Shown: one piece after another, positions 1 through 13,173 of the stretch | How positions within the stretch are numbered: the stretch's first letter is position 1 | Layout of the letters: every line of letters begins with the position of its first letter | Assembly (NCBI RefSeq): GCF_014646215.1 | Contig: NZ_BMNA01000002.1 | Location: forward strand, 1-64,000 | Direction of reading: 5' to 3' | Length of the DNA: 64,000 nt | Origin: Nakamurella endophytica | Lineage (GTDB): Bacteria; Actinomycetota; Actinomycetes; Mycobacteriales; Nakamurellaceae | The notes under the pieces: model-generated | The model's input: the letters and a program-made list of their open reading frames with translations, nothing else | Database searches by the model: none | What the model was told of the DNA's origin: nothing | Position numbers and translations under genes: made by a program

Positions 1-2
1 AG

Positions 3-65
3 CGCACTCGGCGGCCTCCCACCACTCAGCCGACTGGCACCAACCTGATGGCCGGGTACAGCTAG
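3..65 (+). CDS. Possible C-terminal tail of an upstream gene (partial)
   Basis: An open frame runs in from the left edge and stops at TAG 63-65, about 40 nt before ftsY. Only about 20 codons are visible, ending with residues GTNLMAGYS, so the family cannot be recognised. In many actinobacteria smc lies upstream of ftsY, but nothing here proves that. It may equally be non-coding. Confidence 0.25.
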   Translation, partial: RTRRPPTTQPTGTNLMAGYS

Positions 66-93
66 CGCCGCCGGGCGCCCGGCCCGCTTCTGA

Positions 94-99
94 GAGAAT
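94..99 (+). promoter_or_regulatory. Predicted -10 element of ftsY (leaderless)
   Basis: GAGAAT is followed by exactly 7 nt and then GTG at 107. The same A2/T6 hexamer plus 6-8 nt spacing recurs before many genes in this window. The hexamer covers the alternative ATG at 98, which argues that GTG 107 is the real start. No clear -35 element is visible. Confidence 0.5.
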
Positions 100-106
100 G
101 CAGGGC

Positions 107-3902
<3,796 letters not shown>

Positions 3903-3905
3903 CCG

Positions 3906-6254
3906 ATGGTCGCAGGAGCCGCAGCGGGCCGGTCCGGCCCGAGCGGGTTCGCCGGGACGAGGGCCTCGCTGCTGGACCGGGCCGGTTTGACCGGTCAGGC
4001 CCGGCGGCGGGCCCTCTCCCGTCTCACCGACGGCTGGCTCGTCGAGCTGGCCGCCGAGGCCGGGGTGAACGTCGGCGGGGTGGCGCTGGTCGCGGTCGGC
4101 GGCTTCGGCCGCGGCGAGCTGTCGCCGTTCTCCGACCTCGACCTGGTGCTGCTGCACTCGACGGAGACCCCCGCCTCGTACGCCGAGATGCTCGCGCAGC
4201 GGCTCTGGTACCCGATCTGGGACTCCGGCATCCGGTTGGACCACTCGGTGCGCTCGGTCGGCGGCGCCCGGCAGGTCGCCCGGGTCGACCTGCCCGCGGT
4301 GCTCGGCATGCTCGACCTCCGGCACATCGCCGGCGACCCCGACCTGGCCACCACGCTGCACCGCCGGGTGCTCGCCGACTGGCGGGCCGACGCGGCCGAG
4401 CGGCTGCCGGCCCTGCTGGCGTCGTGCCGGGAACGGGCCGACCGCAGCGGCGAGCTGGCGTTCGCCACCACGCCCGACCTCAAGGAGTCCCGCGGCGGCC
4501 TGCGCGACCTGGGCGTCATGCGGGCGGTGGCCGCGTCGTGGGTCACCGACTGCCCCCACCAGGGTCTGGAGGAGGCGCGGTCCGCGCTGCTGGACGTCCG
4601 GGACGCGCTGCACCAGGTGACCGGCCGGGCCACCGACCGGCTGCAGCAGCAGGACCAGGACCAGGTGGCCGCCGCGCTCGGGCTCGACGACCGGGACGTG
4701 CTGCTCAAGCACGTCTCCGGGATCGGGCGGACGGTGGTGCACGCCGGCGACCTGACCTGGCACCGGGTGCACCGGGCGCTGACCGCGTCCGGTCCCGGTC
4801 GCATCGCCGACGTCGGGGGCCGGTTCGTCCGGCGGCCGGACCGCACACCGCTGGCCGACGGGGTCGTCGAGCAGGACGGCGAGGCCGTGCTCGCCCGGTC
4901 GGTCAACCCGTCGGCCGACCCGACGCTGACCCTGCGCGCCGCGGCCGCGGCCGCGCAGTCCGGCATACCGGTCTCCCCGGCCACCGTGGTGCGGCTGGCG
5001 CGGACCGGCAAGGCGCTGCCCGAGCCGTGGCCGCGCCCCGCGCTGGACGCGTTCCTGTCCCTGCTCGGTGCCGGTGAGCCGATGCTCACCGTCTGGGAGG
5101 GGTTGGACCAGGCCGGGCTGATCGCCGGGCTGCTGCCGGGCTGGGAGCGGCTGCGGTCCCTGCCGCAGCGCGACCCGATCCACGTCTACACGGTCGACCG
5201 GCACCTGATGCAGACCGCGGTGAACGCCGCCGGTCTGGTGCGCCGGGTGTCCCGGCCGGACCTGCTGCTGCTCGCCGCGGTCTTCCACGACATCGGCAAG
5301 GGGCTGCCGGGCGACCACAGCGAGGTCGGCGCCGAGCTGATCGGCAGCTGGCTGGACCGGATGGGCGTGCCGGCCCAGGACGTCGACGTGGTGCGCACGC
5401 TGGTGCGGCACCACCTGCTGCTCGCCGAGTCGGCGTCCCGGCGCGACCCGGACGACCCGGCGACCGTCGCAGCGGTCGTCGACGCCGTGGGCGACGCGGC
5501 GACGCTGGACCTGCTGCAGGCGCTGACCGAGGCGGACGCCCGCGCGGCGGGGCCGGCCGCGTGGTCGGCGTGGAAGGACGGCCAGGTCCGGTACCTGGCC
5601 GGGCGGGTCCGGCAGGCGCTGGCGGGGGAGACCCTTCCGGAGGCCGCGGACCTGTCCCCGGCCGAGCGCGACCTGGTCGCCGCGGGGCGACCGGGCATCG
5701 TGATCGCCCGCACGCCCGGCGGGTACGACGTCACCGTCGCCGCCCGCGACCGACCCGGGCTGCTGGCCGCCGCCGCCGGTGTGCTCACCGTGCACCGGTT
5801 GACGATCCGGGCGGCCGCGCTGCGCACGGTCGACGGGATGGGTCTGCAGACCTGGTCGGTGACGCCCGAGTTCGGCGACCCGCCGGAGGCCGACACCCTG
5901 CGCGCCGACCTGGTCCGCGCCCTGGACGGGACGCTGGACATCGCGGCGCGGCTGGCGCGACGCAGCCCGGCACGCCGGCGCGGGGTCGCGGCGCCGCCCA
6001 CCGTGCAGGTGGTGGCCGGCGCGTCGGAGCGGGCCGCGGTCCTCGAGGTCCGCGCCCACGACAGCCCCGGCCTGCTGCACACGGTGGCGCACGCGCTGGC
6101 CGAGGCCGGTGCCACGGTGACCGCGGCCCGCGTGCACACCCTGGGCGCCGACGTGGTCGACGTCTTCTACCTGCTGTCCGCGGACGGCTCCGCGCTGCCG
6201 CCCGACCGGGTGGACGGCGTGGTCGCCGCGGTGTCGGCCGCGCTGGGCGGCTGA
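3906..6254 (+). CDS. glnD: [Protein-PII] nucleotidyltransferase/hydrolase GlnD
   Basis: Bifunctional enzyme that attaches and removes a nucleotide on GlnK Tyr51 according to nitrogen status. It has 782 residues. The nucleotidyltransferase motif GGFGRGELSPFSDLDL lies at about 65-80, the HD phosphohydrolase motif FHDIGKG has H461/D462, and two C-terminal ACT domains begin near 612 (DRPGLLAAAAGV) and 710 (DSPGLLHTVAHAL). The length is shorter than the roughly 890 residues of enterobacterial GlnD but normal for actinobacteria. Start ATG 3906 lies 4 nt after the glnK stop, consistent with one amtB-glnK-glnD transcript. By analogy with Streptomyces and Corynebacterium it is probably an adenylyltransferase. 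That is family knowledge and not readable from the sequence. Confidence 0.95.
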   Translation: MVAGAAAGRSGPSGFAGTRASLLDRAGLTGQARRRALSRLTDGWLVELAAEAGVNVGGVALVAVGGFGRGELSPFSDLDLVLLHSTETPASYAEMLAQRLWYPIWDSGIRLDHSVRSVGGARQVARVDLPAVLGMLDLRHIAGDPDLATTLHRRVLADWRADAAERLPALLASCRERADRSGELAFATTPDLKESRGGLRDLGVMRAVAASWVTDCPHQGLEEARSALLDVRDALHQVTGRATDRLQQQDQDQVAAALGLDDRDVLLKHVSGIGRTVVHAGDLTWHRVHRALTASGPGRIADVGGRFVRRPDRTPLADGVVEQDGEAVLARSVNPSADPTLTLRAAAAAAQSGIPVSPATVVRLARTGKALPEPWPRPALDAFLSLLGAGEPMLTVWEGLDQAGLIAGLLPGWERLRSLPQRDPIHVYTVDRHLMQTAVNAAGLVRRVSRPDLLLLAAVFHDIGKGLPGDHSEVGAELIGSWLDRMGVPAQDVDVVRTLVRHHLLLAESASRRDPDDPATVAAVVDAVGDAATLDLLQALTEADARAAGPAAWSAWKDGQVRYLAGRVRQALAGETLPEAADLSPAERDLVAAGRPGIVIARTPGGYDVTVAARDRPGLLAAAAGVLTVHRLTIRAAALRTVDGMGLQTWSVTPEFGDPPEADTLRADLVRALDGTLDIAARLARRSPARRRGVAAPPTVQVVAGASERAAVLEVRAHDSPGLLHTVAHALAEAGATVTAARVHTLGADVVDVFYLLSADGSALPPDRVDGVVAAVSAALGG

Positions 6255-6274
6255 CCCCGCACCGGCGCAGCGGT

Positions 6275-6280
6275 TAGCCT
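6275..6280 (+). promoter_or_regulatory. Predicted -10 element of ffh (leaderless)
   Basis: TAGCCT followed by 7 nt and the GTG start of ffh at 6288, in the 33-nt gap after glnD. The spacing would place the transcription start at or next to the start codon. No Shine-Dalgarno sequence precedes the GTG, which supports a leaderless message. Confidence 0.55.
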
Positions 6281-6287
6281 GGCTCCC

Positions 6288-7850
6288 GTGTTCGACACCC
6301 TCTCCGACCGGCTCGCCGGGGTCTTCGCCAACCTGCGCGGCAAGGGCCGGCTGTCCCCGGCCGACGTGGACGCGACCGCCCGCGAGATCCGGATCGCCCT
6401 GCTCGAGGCCGACGTCGCGCTGCCGGTGGTGCGCACGTTCGTGGCGGCGATCAAGCAGCGGGCGACCGGTGCGGACATCTCCCAGGCGCTGAATCCCGCG
6501 CAGCAGGTCATCAAGATCGTCAACGAGGAGCTGGTCGCCATCCTCGGCGGCGAGACCCGCCGGCTGACGTTCGCCAAGACCGGCCCGACGGTGATCATGC
6601 TGGCCGGCCTGCAGGGCTCCGGCAAGACCACGCTGGCCGGCAAGCTGGCGCTCTGGCTGCGCAACTCGGGGCACACCCCGCTGCTGGTGGCGTGCGACCT
6701 GCAGCGCCCGAACGCGGTCACCCAGCTCGAGGTCGTCGGCCAGCAGGCCGGCGCCGCGGTCTTCGCGCCGGAGCCCGGCAACGGCGTCGGCGACCCGGTG
6801 GCCGTGGCCCGCGCCGGCGTCGACCGGGCGATCGACGCCCACCACGACGTGGTGATCGTGGACACCGCCGGCCGGCTGGGCGTGGACGCCGAGATGATGG
6901 CCCAGGCCGCGGCCATCCGCGACGCGGTCCAGCCCGACGAGACGCTGTTCGTGCTGGACGCGATGATCGGCCAGGACGCGGTCACCACGGCCGAGGCCTT
7001 CGCGTCCGGGGTCGGCTTCACCGGCGTGGTGCTCACCAAGCTGGACGGCGACGCCCGCGGTGGTGCGGCACTGTCCGTCCGGCAGATCACCGGCGTGCCG
7101 ATCATGTTCGCGTCCACCGGCGAGAAGCTGGGCGACTTCGACGTCTTCCACCCGGACCGGATGGCCAGCCGGATCCTGGGCATGGGCGATGTGCTCAGCC
7201 TCATCGAGCAGGCCGAGCAGGTCTTCGAGGCCGACCAGGCCGAGGAGATGGCCGCGAAGCTGGCGGGCAACGACTTCACCCTGGAGGACTTCCTCCAGCA
7301 GATGATGATGATCCGCCGGATGGGCCCGATCGGCGGTCTGCTCGGCATGCTCCCGGGCGCGGGTCAGATGAAGGACGCGCTGGCCCAGGTCGACGACCGC
7401 GACATCGACCGCACCGCCGCCATCATCCAGTCGATGACGCCCGAGGAGCGGCGCAACCCGGGGATCCTCAACGCCTCCCGGCGCAAGCGCATCGCCAACG
7501 GTTCGGGTTCGACGGTGGCCCAGGTGAACTCGCTGGTCGAGCGGTTCGGCGAGGCCCGGAAGATGATGACCGCCATGGCCGGCCGGTTCGGCCTGCCCGG
7601 CACCCGGTCCACCCGCAAGGTCGCCAAGGGCAAGGGCAAGAAGGGCCGCAAGCCGGTGGGTCGCGGGCCGACACCGCCCAAGGTCAAGGGCGGCCTGCCG
7701 GCCGGCTTCCCGGGTCTCGGCGGTCCCGGCATGGGGGCGCCCGGGCTGCCCGCCGGCGCTCCGTTCAGCCAGGGCATGCCGGCCAACTTCGGGCTGGACC
7801 AGCTGCCGCCCGGGTTCGACCCGTCGAAGCTCAAGCTGCCGAAGAAGTAG
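6288..7850 (+). CDS. ffh: Signal recognition particle protein Ffh (SRP54)
   Basis: SRP GTPase that binds 4.5S RNA and signal peptides and delivers nascent chains to FtsY. It has 520 residues. The N domain is about 1-100, the G domain holds P-loop GLQGSGKTT at about 107, DTAGRLG at about 192 and TKLDGDARGG at about 250, and the methionine-rich M domain spans about 320-450 (FLQQMMMIRRMGPIGGLLGMLPG). The C-terminal 70 residues are Lys/Gly/Pro-rich and Met-containing, a common actinobacterial extension. The start is GTG 6288, supported by the -10 element exactly 7 nt upstream and by alignment of the N domain. The gene is expressed apart from glnD. Confidence 0.97.
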   Translation: MFDTLSDRLAGVFANLRGKGRLSPADVDATAREIRIALLEADVALPVVRTFVAAIKQRATGADISQALNPAQQVIKIVNEELVAILGGETRRLTFAKTGPTVIMLAGLQGSGKTTLAGKLALWLRNSGHTPLLVACDLQRPNAVTQLEVVGQQAGAAVFAPEPGNGVGDPVAVARAGVDRAIDAHHDVVIVDTAGRLGVDAEMMAQAAAIRDAVQPDETLFVLDAMIGQDAVTTAEAFASGVGFTGVVLTKLDGDARGGAALSVRQITGVPIMFASTGEKLGDFDVFHPDRMASRILGMGDVLSLIEQAEQVFEADQAEEMAAKLAGNDFTLEDFLQQMMMIRRMGPIGGLLGMLPGAGQMKDALAQVDDRDIDRTAAIIQSMTPEERRNPGILNASRRKRIANGSGSTVAQVNSLVERFGEARKMMTAMAGRFGLPGTRSTRKVAKGKGKKGRKPVGRGPTPPKVKGGLPAGFPGLGGPGMGAPGLPAGAPFSQGMPANFGLDQLPPGFDPSKLKLPKK

Positions 7851-7858
7851 CCGCCGCG

Positions 7859-9028
7859 GTGACCGGGTCGACCCCGGGACCAGGACACCGCGGCCGGACG
7901 GGCGCCGCGCCGGTGCGCGTCCGCGGGACCGACGCCGCGACCGGCGAGGAGCTGGACCTGTGGGTCCGGGACGGCGTGTTCGTCGATCCTCCGGACCGGG
8001 ACGGCGCCGACCGGGGCGGCGAGGTCGTCGAGCTGTCCGGGTGGGTGCTGCCGGGACTGGTCGACGCGCACTGCCACATCGGGTACTCCACGGCCGGCGC
8101 GGCGACCCTGCCCGAGGCCGAGGACCAGGCCAGGACCGAGCTCGCGGCGGGCGTGCTCGCCATCCGGGACTGCGGCTCGCCGATCGACACCCGGCCGCTG
8201 GTCGGCCGGCCCGATCTGCCGGTGCTGATCCGGGCCGGCCGGCACATCGCCCGCCCGCGTCGCTACATCCGGGAGCTGGGCGTCGACGTCGAGCCGGACC
8301 AGCTGGTCGACGAGGTGCGCCGGCAGCTGGCCTACGGCGACGGCTGGATCAAGATCGTCGGTGACTGGATCGACCGGGCCGTCGGCGACCTGAGCCCGCT
8401 GTGGCCGCAGGACGTGCTGGCGCAGGCCATCGCGGTCGCCCATGCCGGCGGCGCCAGGGTCACCACCCACGTCTTCGGCGAGGACGGCCTCGACCGGATG
8501 CTGGCGGCCGGCGTCGACTGCGTCGAGCACGGCACCGGCATGACCGACGACAGCATCGTCGTGCTCGCCGCCCGCGGCGTCCGGGTGGTGCCGACGCTGA
8601 TCAACATCGCCAACTTCCCGTCGTTCGCGGACGCCGCCGGCCGCTACCCGACGTACGCCCGGCACATGCGCGACTTGTACGCCCGCAGCCGGGACACCTA
8701 CCGCCGGGCCGCCGACGCGGGTGTGGTGCTGCACGCCGGCACGGATGCCGGCGGGTACGTCGAGCACGGCCGGATCGTCGACGAGGTGCAGGCGCTGGCC
8801 GAGCTCGGCATCCCGCCGCGCCAGGTGCTCCGGCAGGCGGCCCACGACGCGCGGGCCTGGCTCGGGCTGGGCAGCTACCGCCCCGGCGACCCCGCCGATC
8901 TGCTCGTCCTCGACACCGACCCGGCGCGGGACCGGGCGGCGCTGGCCGGCCTGCGCGCCCCCGCGGCGGTCCTGCGGTCCGGCGTCGTGCGCGCCGGCCG
9001 CCACCTGCCGCCCGTCGCCGCCGGCTGA
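7859..9028 (+). CDS. Metal-dependent amidohydrolase family protein
   Basis: TIM-barrel amidohydrolase of the imidazolonepropionase/prolidase-like group, about 389 residues and probably cytoplasmic since no signal peptide is seen. The metal motif HxH is visible as [19 protein letters not shown] may supply the carboxylated lysine, [13 protein letters not shown] and CVEHGTGM carry further metal histidines, and [13 protein letters not shown] carries the catalytic aspartate. The substrate is unknown. Translation from GTG 7859, 8 nt after ffh, gives the longest plausible product, and GTG 7913 is a second option. It sits between ffh and rpsP, where actinobacteria often keep an amidohydrolase of unknown substrate. 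Confidence 0.85.
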   Translation: MTGSTPGPGHRGRTGAAPVRVRGTDAATGEELDLWVRDGVFVDPPDRDGADRGGEVVELSGWVLPGLVDAHCHIGYSTAGAATLPEAEDQARTELAAGVLAIRDCGSPIDTRPLVGRPDLPVLIRAGRHIARPRRYIRELGVDVEPDQLVDEVRRQLAYGDGWIKIVGDWIDRAVGDLSPLWPQDVLAQAIAVAHAGGARVTTHVFGEDGLDRMLAAGVDCVEHGTGMTDDSIVVLAARGVRVVPTLINIANFPSFADAAGRYPTYARHMRDLYARSRDTYRRAADAGVVLHAGTDAGGYVEHGRIVDEVQALAELGIPPRQVLRQAAHDARAWLGLGSYRPGDPADLLVLDTDPARDRAALAGLRAPAAVLRSGVVRAGRHLPPVAAG

Positions 9029-9119
9029 CCGCCGCCGTCGCGGGCCGGGGAGCCGGCCGGCGAGTCGGTGCCGCGGGCCGCCCCGCGACCGGGACGGCTG
9101 GTCCCCGGGCGGCGGCCGA

Positions 9120-9131
9120 TCTGGCAGAATG
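9120..9131 (+). promoter_or_regulatory. Promoter core of the rpsP operon
   Basis: The 12-mer TCTGGCAGAATG occurs identically at 9120-9131 and at 11344-11355 before rplS. CAGAAT (9125-9130) would be the -10 element. It leaves a leader of about 130 nt before rpsP, much like the leader of about 127 nt before rplS, which suggests co-regulation of the two ribosomal transcripts. Confidence 0.55.
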
Positions 9132-9266
9132 ATCCGGTCACGGCTGCGTCCGGCCCCTCTCTCCGGGCGTGGCCGCCCATCGGCGCGTCCCGGATCGGTG
9201 CCCCACCCGCCCGGGAGTGCTGCAGCGGCGGACCCCGCCACCACATCCGAGGAGTACGTCACCACC

Positions 9267-9722
9267 GTGGCTGTCAAGATCAAGCTCGCCCGCTTCGGCA
9301 AGATCCGCGAGCCGTTCTACCGCGTCGTCGTCGCCGACGCCCGCACCCGTCGGGGTGGCCGGGCCATCGAGGCGATCGGCAAGTACCACCCCAAGGCCGA
9401 CCCCAGCGTCATCGAGATCGACTCCGAGCGAGCGCAGTACTGGCTCGGCGTCGGTGCGCAGCCGACCGAGTCCGTCCTGGGCCTGCTGAAGGTCACGGGC
9501 GACTGGCAGCGGTTCAAGGGCCTGCCGGGCGCCGAGGGCACCCTGCGCCCGCAGCCGGAGCGGGTCGACAAGCGCGCCCGCTACGAGGCCGCGCTGGCCG
9601 CGGTCGGCGCGGACACCTCGGCGTCCGCCACCACCCCGCGCCGGCGCGCGGGCCGCACCGAGGGCGCCGGGGACGCGGCAGCGGCCGCGCCGGCCGACGA
9701 CACGGCGGCCGATCAGCAGTGA
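9267..9722 (+). CDS. rpsP: 30S ribosomal protein S16
   Basis: Small-subunit protein S16, needed for 30S assembly. The conserved core [20 protein letters not shown] is followed by [19 protein letters not shown]. The product has 151 residues. The family core is about 80-90, so the last 55 residues (Ala/Thr/Arg-rich, ending DDTAADQQ) form an actinobacterial tail. Start GTG 9267 follows GAGGAG at 9249-9254. The stop overlaps the khpA start by GTGA. First gene of the rpsP-khpA-rimM-trmD set. Confidence 0.97.
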   Translation: MAVKIKLARFGKIREPFYRVVVADARTRRGGRAIEAIGKYHPKADPSVIEIDSERAQYWLGVGAQPTESVLGLLKVTGDWQRFKGLPGAEGTLRPQPERVDKRARYEAALAAVGADTSASATTPRRRAGRTEGAGDAAAAAPADDTAADQQ

Positions 9723-9958
9723 GCATGCTGGCCGAGGCGCTCGAGCACCTGGTCCGCGGCATCGTCGAACACGACGAGGACGTCCGGGTCGACCTGACCA
9801 CCGGGCGCCGCGGGCGCACGCTGCAGGTCCGGGTGCACCCGGACGACCTCGGCAAGGTGATCGGCCGCGGCGGCCGGACGGCCACCGCGCTGCGCACCGT
9901 GATGTCCGCGGTCGGCGGCCGGGGCATCCGCGTCGACGTCGTCGACACCGACCGCTGA
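9719..9958 (+). CDS. khpA: KH-domain RNA-binding protein KhpA
   Basis: Small single-KH-domain protein of 79 residues that in other Gram-positives binds RNA as a dimer or with KhpB. The GxxG loop and family signature are visible as [20 protein letters not shown] 9719 overlaps the rpsP stop by 4 nt, and ATG 9725 is an in-frame alternative two codons later. Position between rpsP and rimM is conserved in actinobacteria (the Rv2908c position in Mycobacterium). Confidence 0.93.
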   Translation: MSMLAEALEHLVRGIVEHDEDVRVDLTTGRRGRTLQVRVHPDDLGKVIGRGGRTATALRTVMSAVGGRGIRVDVVDTDR

Positions 9959-9968
9959 CCCGCTCGCG

Positions 9969-10481
9969 GTGACGCAGGTCCAGGTCGGCCGGATCGGCCG
10001 GCCCCACGGGGTGCGCGGTGAGGTCACCGTGACCCCGCAGACCGACGATCCCGACACGCGCTTCGCGGCCGGCTCGGTCCTGGTGACCGAGCCGGCCGGG
10101 CGCGGCCCGCTGACCGTCGCGGGCTCCCGCCGGTCGGGCGGCGTCCTCGTCGTCGCGTTCGCCGGCGTCCCCGACCGGACGGCCGCCGAGCAGCTGCGCG
10201 GCACCGTGCTCACCGTCGATTCCGACGAGCTGCCCGAGCCCACGGACGACGACGAGTTCTACGACCACCAGCTCGTCGGCCTGGCGGTCCACGACGAGGC
10301 CGGCGAGCTGCTCGGGCAGGTGACCGGCGTGCTGCACCCGCCGGCCGCGCCCGTGCTCGAGGTGGCCAGGCCCGATGGCAGCGAGGAGCTGGTGCCGTTC
10401 GTCCGGGCCATCGTCCCCGTCGTCGACCTGGCGGCCGGCCGGCTCGTGGTGACGCCGCCGGACGGCATGTTCGCCCGGTAG
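9969..10481 (+). CDS. rimM: Ribosome maturation factor RimM
   Basis: 30S assembly factor that binds S19 during maturation of the 16S rRNA head. It has 170 residues, the usual size. The N-terminal beta-barrel begins [17 protein letters not shown], and the C-terminal PRC-barrel has [10 protein letters not shown] and the terminal signature [18 protein letters not shown]. Start GTG 9969 lies 10 nt after khpA, and trmD begins 4 nt after its stop. Confidence 0.96.
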   Translation: MTQVQVGRIGRPHGVRGEVTVTPQTDDPDTRFAAGSVLVTEPAGRGPLTVAGSRRSGGVLVVAFAGVPDRTAAEQLRGTVLTVDSDELPEPTDDDEFYDHQLVGLAVHDEAGELLGQVTGVLHPPAAPVLEVARPDGSEELVPFVRAIVPVVDLAAGRLVVTPPDGMFAR

Positions 10482-10485
10482 CCCC

Positions 10486-11292
10486 GTGCGCCTCGACGTC
10501 GTCTCGATCTTCCCGGAGTACCTGGCGCCGCTGCGGCAGTCGCTCCTCGGCCGCGCCGTCGCCGACGGCCGGATCCAGCTGGAGGTGCACGACCTGCGGC
10601 GCTGGGCCACCGACCGGCACCGCAGCGTCGACGACACCCCGTACGGCGGCGGAGCCGGCATGGTGATGCGCCCGGACGTCTGGGCCGCCGCGCTGGACGA
10701 CGTCGCGCCGGCGGGCGCGACGGTCGTCGTGCCGACGCCGGCCGGTCACCCGTTCAGCCAGGCGACCGCGGCGGACCTGGCCCGTCGGGAGCACCTGGTC
10801 TTCGCCTGCGGCCGCTACGAGGGACTGGACCAGCGGGTCGTGCTGGACGCCGCCCGCCGGGTCGAGGTCCTGGAGCTGTCGATCGGCGACTACGTGCTGG
10901 CCGGCGGCGAGGTCGCCGCCCTGGTGGTGATCGAGGCGGTGACCCGGCTGCTGCCCGGCGTGCTGGGCAACCCCGAGTCGGCGGTCACCGATTCCTTCGG
11001 CGAGGGTTCCCCGGGCCTGCTGGAGCACCCGGCCTACACCCGGCCGGTCGAGTTCCGCGGGTTGGCAGTGCCTCCGGTGCTGCTGTCCGGCAACCACGCC
11101 GCCATCGCCCGGTGGCGCCGGGACGAGTCCCTGCGCCGCACCGCCCGGCGGCGGCCGGACCTGGTCGCCCGGCTCGACCCGGCGACCCTCGACGCCGCCG
11201 ACCGCGCGGTCCTGGCCGAGGAGCGCCCGCACCGCCCACCGGCGGGACCGGCACCGGACGCGACCGACCGGCCCGGCCCGTCACCGGGCTGA
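10486..11292 (+). CDS. trmD: tRNA (guanine-N1-)-methyltransferase TrmD
   Basis: SPOUT methyltransferase that makes m1G37 in tRNAs reading CUN, CCN and CGG codons, preventing +1 frameshifts. It has 268 residues. Visible motifs are [13 protein letters not shown] at the N terminus, [12 protein letters not shown] at about 48-59, and the AdoMet-binding trefoil knot with [10 protein letters not shown] and [12 protein letters not shown]. The C terminus ends in a Pro/Ala-rich tail. Last gene of the rpsP unit. A new promoter for rplS follows. Confidence 0.97.
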   Translation: MRLDVVSIFPEYLAPLRQSLLGRAVADGRIQLEVHDLRRWATDRHRSVDDTPYGGGAGMVMRPDVWAAALDDVAPAGATVVVPTPAGHPFSQATAADLARREHLVFACGRYEGLDQRVVLDAARRVEVLELSIGDYVLAGGEVAALVVIEAVTRLLPGVLGNPESAVTDSFGEGSPGLLEHPAYTRPVEFRGLAVPPVLLSGNHAAIARWRRDESLRRTARRRPDLVARLDPATLDAADRAVLAEERPHRPPAGPAPDATDRPGPSPG

Positions 11293-11324
11293 CCTGCGGC
11301 GGCAGCAGCGGCCGCGGCGACGAT

Positions 11325-11354
11325 TTCACCTGGTCGCCCCGGGTCTGGCAGAAT
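11325..11354 (+). promoter_or_regulatory. Promoter of rplS
   Basis: TTCACC (11325-11330), an 18-bp spacer and CAGAAT (11349-11354). The latter lies within the 12-mer TCTGGCAGAATG that is repeated exactly before rpsP. A leader of about 120 nt follows, ending in the ribosome-binding site GTGAGGAC before ATG 11482. Confidence 0.6.
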
Positions 11355-11481
11355 GGAGCGGTTGCCGCGCGACGACGCGCGCCGCGCATTCGGCTCCCTG
11401 GGAGCCCTTCCGGACCGGCCACTCCCGGACGGTCCGTGACCGGACGAGATCTCGACGCTTGACTTCAGTGAGGACTGCGAC

Positions 11482-11835
11482 ATGAACACCCTGGACAACC
11501 TCGACGCCGCCTCGCTGCGCGACGACCTGCCCGACTTCCGCCCGGGGGACACCGTCAAGGTCCACGTCAAGGTCATCGAGGGCAACCGCTCCCGCGTGCA
11601 GGTCTTCGCCGGTCACGTCATCCGCCGGCAGGGCGGTGGCATCCGGGAGACCTTCACCGTGCGCAAGGTCAGCTTCGGCGTCGGCGTCGAGCGGACCTTC
11701 CCGGTGCACTCCCCGAACCTGGACCGCATCGAGCTGGTCACCCGCGGCGACGTGCGCCGCGCGAAGCTGTACTACCTGCGCGAACTGCGCGGCAAGGCCG
11801 CCAAGATCAAGGAGAAGCGCGACACCGCGCGCTGA
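11482..11835 (+). CDS. rplS: 50S ribosomal protein L19
   Basis: Large-subunit protein at the 30S-50S interface. It has 117 residues, the normal length, with family segments [33 protein letters not shown] and the C-terminal [20 protein letters not shown]. Start ATG 11482 is preceded by GTGAGGAC. It has its own promoter and is followed 54 nt later by the separately promoted lepB. Confidence 0.98.
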   Translation: MNTLDNLDAASLRDDLPDFRPGDTVKVHVKVIEGNRSRVQVFAGHVIRRQGGGIRETFTVRKVSFGVGVERTFPVHSPNLDRIELVTRGDVRRAKLYYLRELRGKAAKIKEKRDTAR

Positions 11836-11876
11836 CCCGTCGGCCACGGCACACCGAGAGCTGATGAGCGACACCG

Positions 11877-11882
11877 TAACGT
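11877..11882 (+). promoter_or_regulatory. Predicted -10 element of lepB (leaderless)
   Basis: TAACGT followed by 7 nt and GTG 11890. Two adjacent GTG codons (11887 and 11890) are in frame. The 7-nt rule seen elsewhere in the window favours the second. Confidence 0.5.
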
Positions 11883-11889
11883 TGCGGTG

Positions 11890-13173
11890 GTGAGCGACCA
11901 GGTCGGCCGGACGGGACACGAGGGGACCGGACCGATCGAGGACCCGGTCGTGCGGCCCGAGGCCTCCGGTCCGGTCGACGGCCGTGCGGTGAGCGGTCCG
12001 GCGCCGGCCGATCCGGCGGCGCCGGTACCGGGCCCGCGGGACGCGGGGCTGGACGATACCCCGGATGCCGCCGTGGCCGGTCTCCCGGCGAGTGCCCAGG
12101 ATGCGGCCCGCGATCCGGCGACGCCGTCCGACACCACCGCAGCGGTCCCGCAGCCGCCCGTCGACGCTGCGCGCGACGCCTCGGGCGACGCCGTGCACGC
12201 CGCGTCCGTCGAGCGTTGGCGCCGGATGTCGGATCGGCGCAACCGCAAGGCCAAGCGGCCCTTCTGGGTCGAGCTGCCGATCCTGCTGGTCGTCGCCTTC
12301 GTGCTGACGTTCCTGATCCAGACCTTCATCGCGAAGGTCTACTACGTCCCGTCCGGCTCGATGGAGCAGACGTTGCACGGTGTCTCGTCGGGCGGCGACC
12401 GCATCCTCGCCAGCAAGATCGTCTACGACTTCCGCGACCCGCACCCCGGTGACGTGGTGGTCTTCAAGGGCCCGGACACCTGGGCGCCCGAGGCGGACAT
12501 CCCGGGTCCGAGCAACTGGTTCGGCAAGCTGCTGCAGTCGCTCGGGTCGGTGATCGGCATCGCGCCGCCCAACGAGAAGGACTTCGTCAAGCGGGTGATC
12601 GCCGTGGGCGGCCAGACGGTGGCCTGTTGCGACGACCAGGGCAACGTGACCGTCGACGGGCGATCCCTCGTCGAGCCCTACCTGTACGAGCCGCTGCCGT
12701 TCACCCCCGGCACGCAGGACTGCGCCGTCAGCCCGGACAGGCAGCACTACGAGTCCGAGCGCTGTTTCGCGCCGTACACCGTGCCCGCCGGGCAGCTGTG
12801 GGTGATGGGGGACCACCGGTCCGAGTCGTCGGACTCGTCGTTCCTGTGCTGGGGGTTGACCCCGGAGGGGGAGAAGGCCTACCAGGCGGCGAACGTCAAC
12901 GGCGACGGCTGCAACCGGCCGATCCCGCAGGACAACGTCATCGGCAAGGCCATCTTCATCGTCATGCCGCCGTCCCGGTGGCACACCATCGGCGACCCGG
13001 ACATCGACCCGCAGGCCCAGGCGCTGTCCGCACCGGCGTCGTCCGCGGTGCCGGCCGCGGGCGGACTGCTGCTGACCGGCGCCCTGCGGGGCGGGTGGGC
13101 GCTGCGACCCGCCCGCCGGCGCGCCCGTCGGGCCCGCCGGGCGGCACGGCGGGCGGCGCAGGAGGCCTCGTGA
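11890..13173 (+). CDS. lepB: Signal peptidase I LepB
   Basis: Membrane-bound Ser/Lys protease that removes signal peptides after Sec or Tat export. It has 427 residues. About 120 N-terminal residues are cytoplasmic and Pro/Ala/Asp-rich, followed by a membrane helix (FWVELPILLVVAFVLTFLIQ). The nucleophile region is VPSGSMEQTL with Ser at about 157, the general base lies in KRVIAVGGQT with Lys at about 234, and box E is MGDHRSESSDSS. A second hydrophobic helix (GGLLLTGALRGG) and an Arg-rich tail end the protein. The central insertion with paired cysteines (CCDDQG, DCAVS, RCF, CWG, GCN) is longer than in E. coli. GTG 11887 is an alternative start. The stop overlaps rnhB by 4 nt. Confidence 0.95.
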   Translation: MSDQVGRTGHEGTGPIEDPVVRPEASGPVDGRAVSGPAPADPAAPVPGPRDAGLDDTPDAAVAGLPASAQDAARDPATPSDTTAAVPQPPVDAARDASGDAVHAASVERWRRMSDRRNRKAKRPFWVELPILLVVAFVLTFLIQTFIAKVYYVPSGSMEQTLHGVSSGGDRILASKIVYDFRDPHPGDVVVFKGPDTWAPEADIPGPSNWFGKLLQSLGSVIGIAPPNEKDFVKRVIAVGGQTVACCDDQGNVTVDGRSLVEPYLYEPLPFTPGTQDCAVSPDRQHYESERCFAPYTVPAGQLWVMGDHRSESSDSSFLCWGLTPEGEKAYQAANVNGDGCNRPIPQDNVIGKAIFIVMPPSRWHTIGDPDIDPQAQALSAPASSAVPAAGGLLLTGALRGGWALRPARRRARRARRAARRAAQEAS

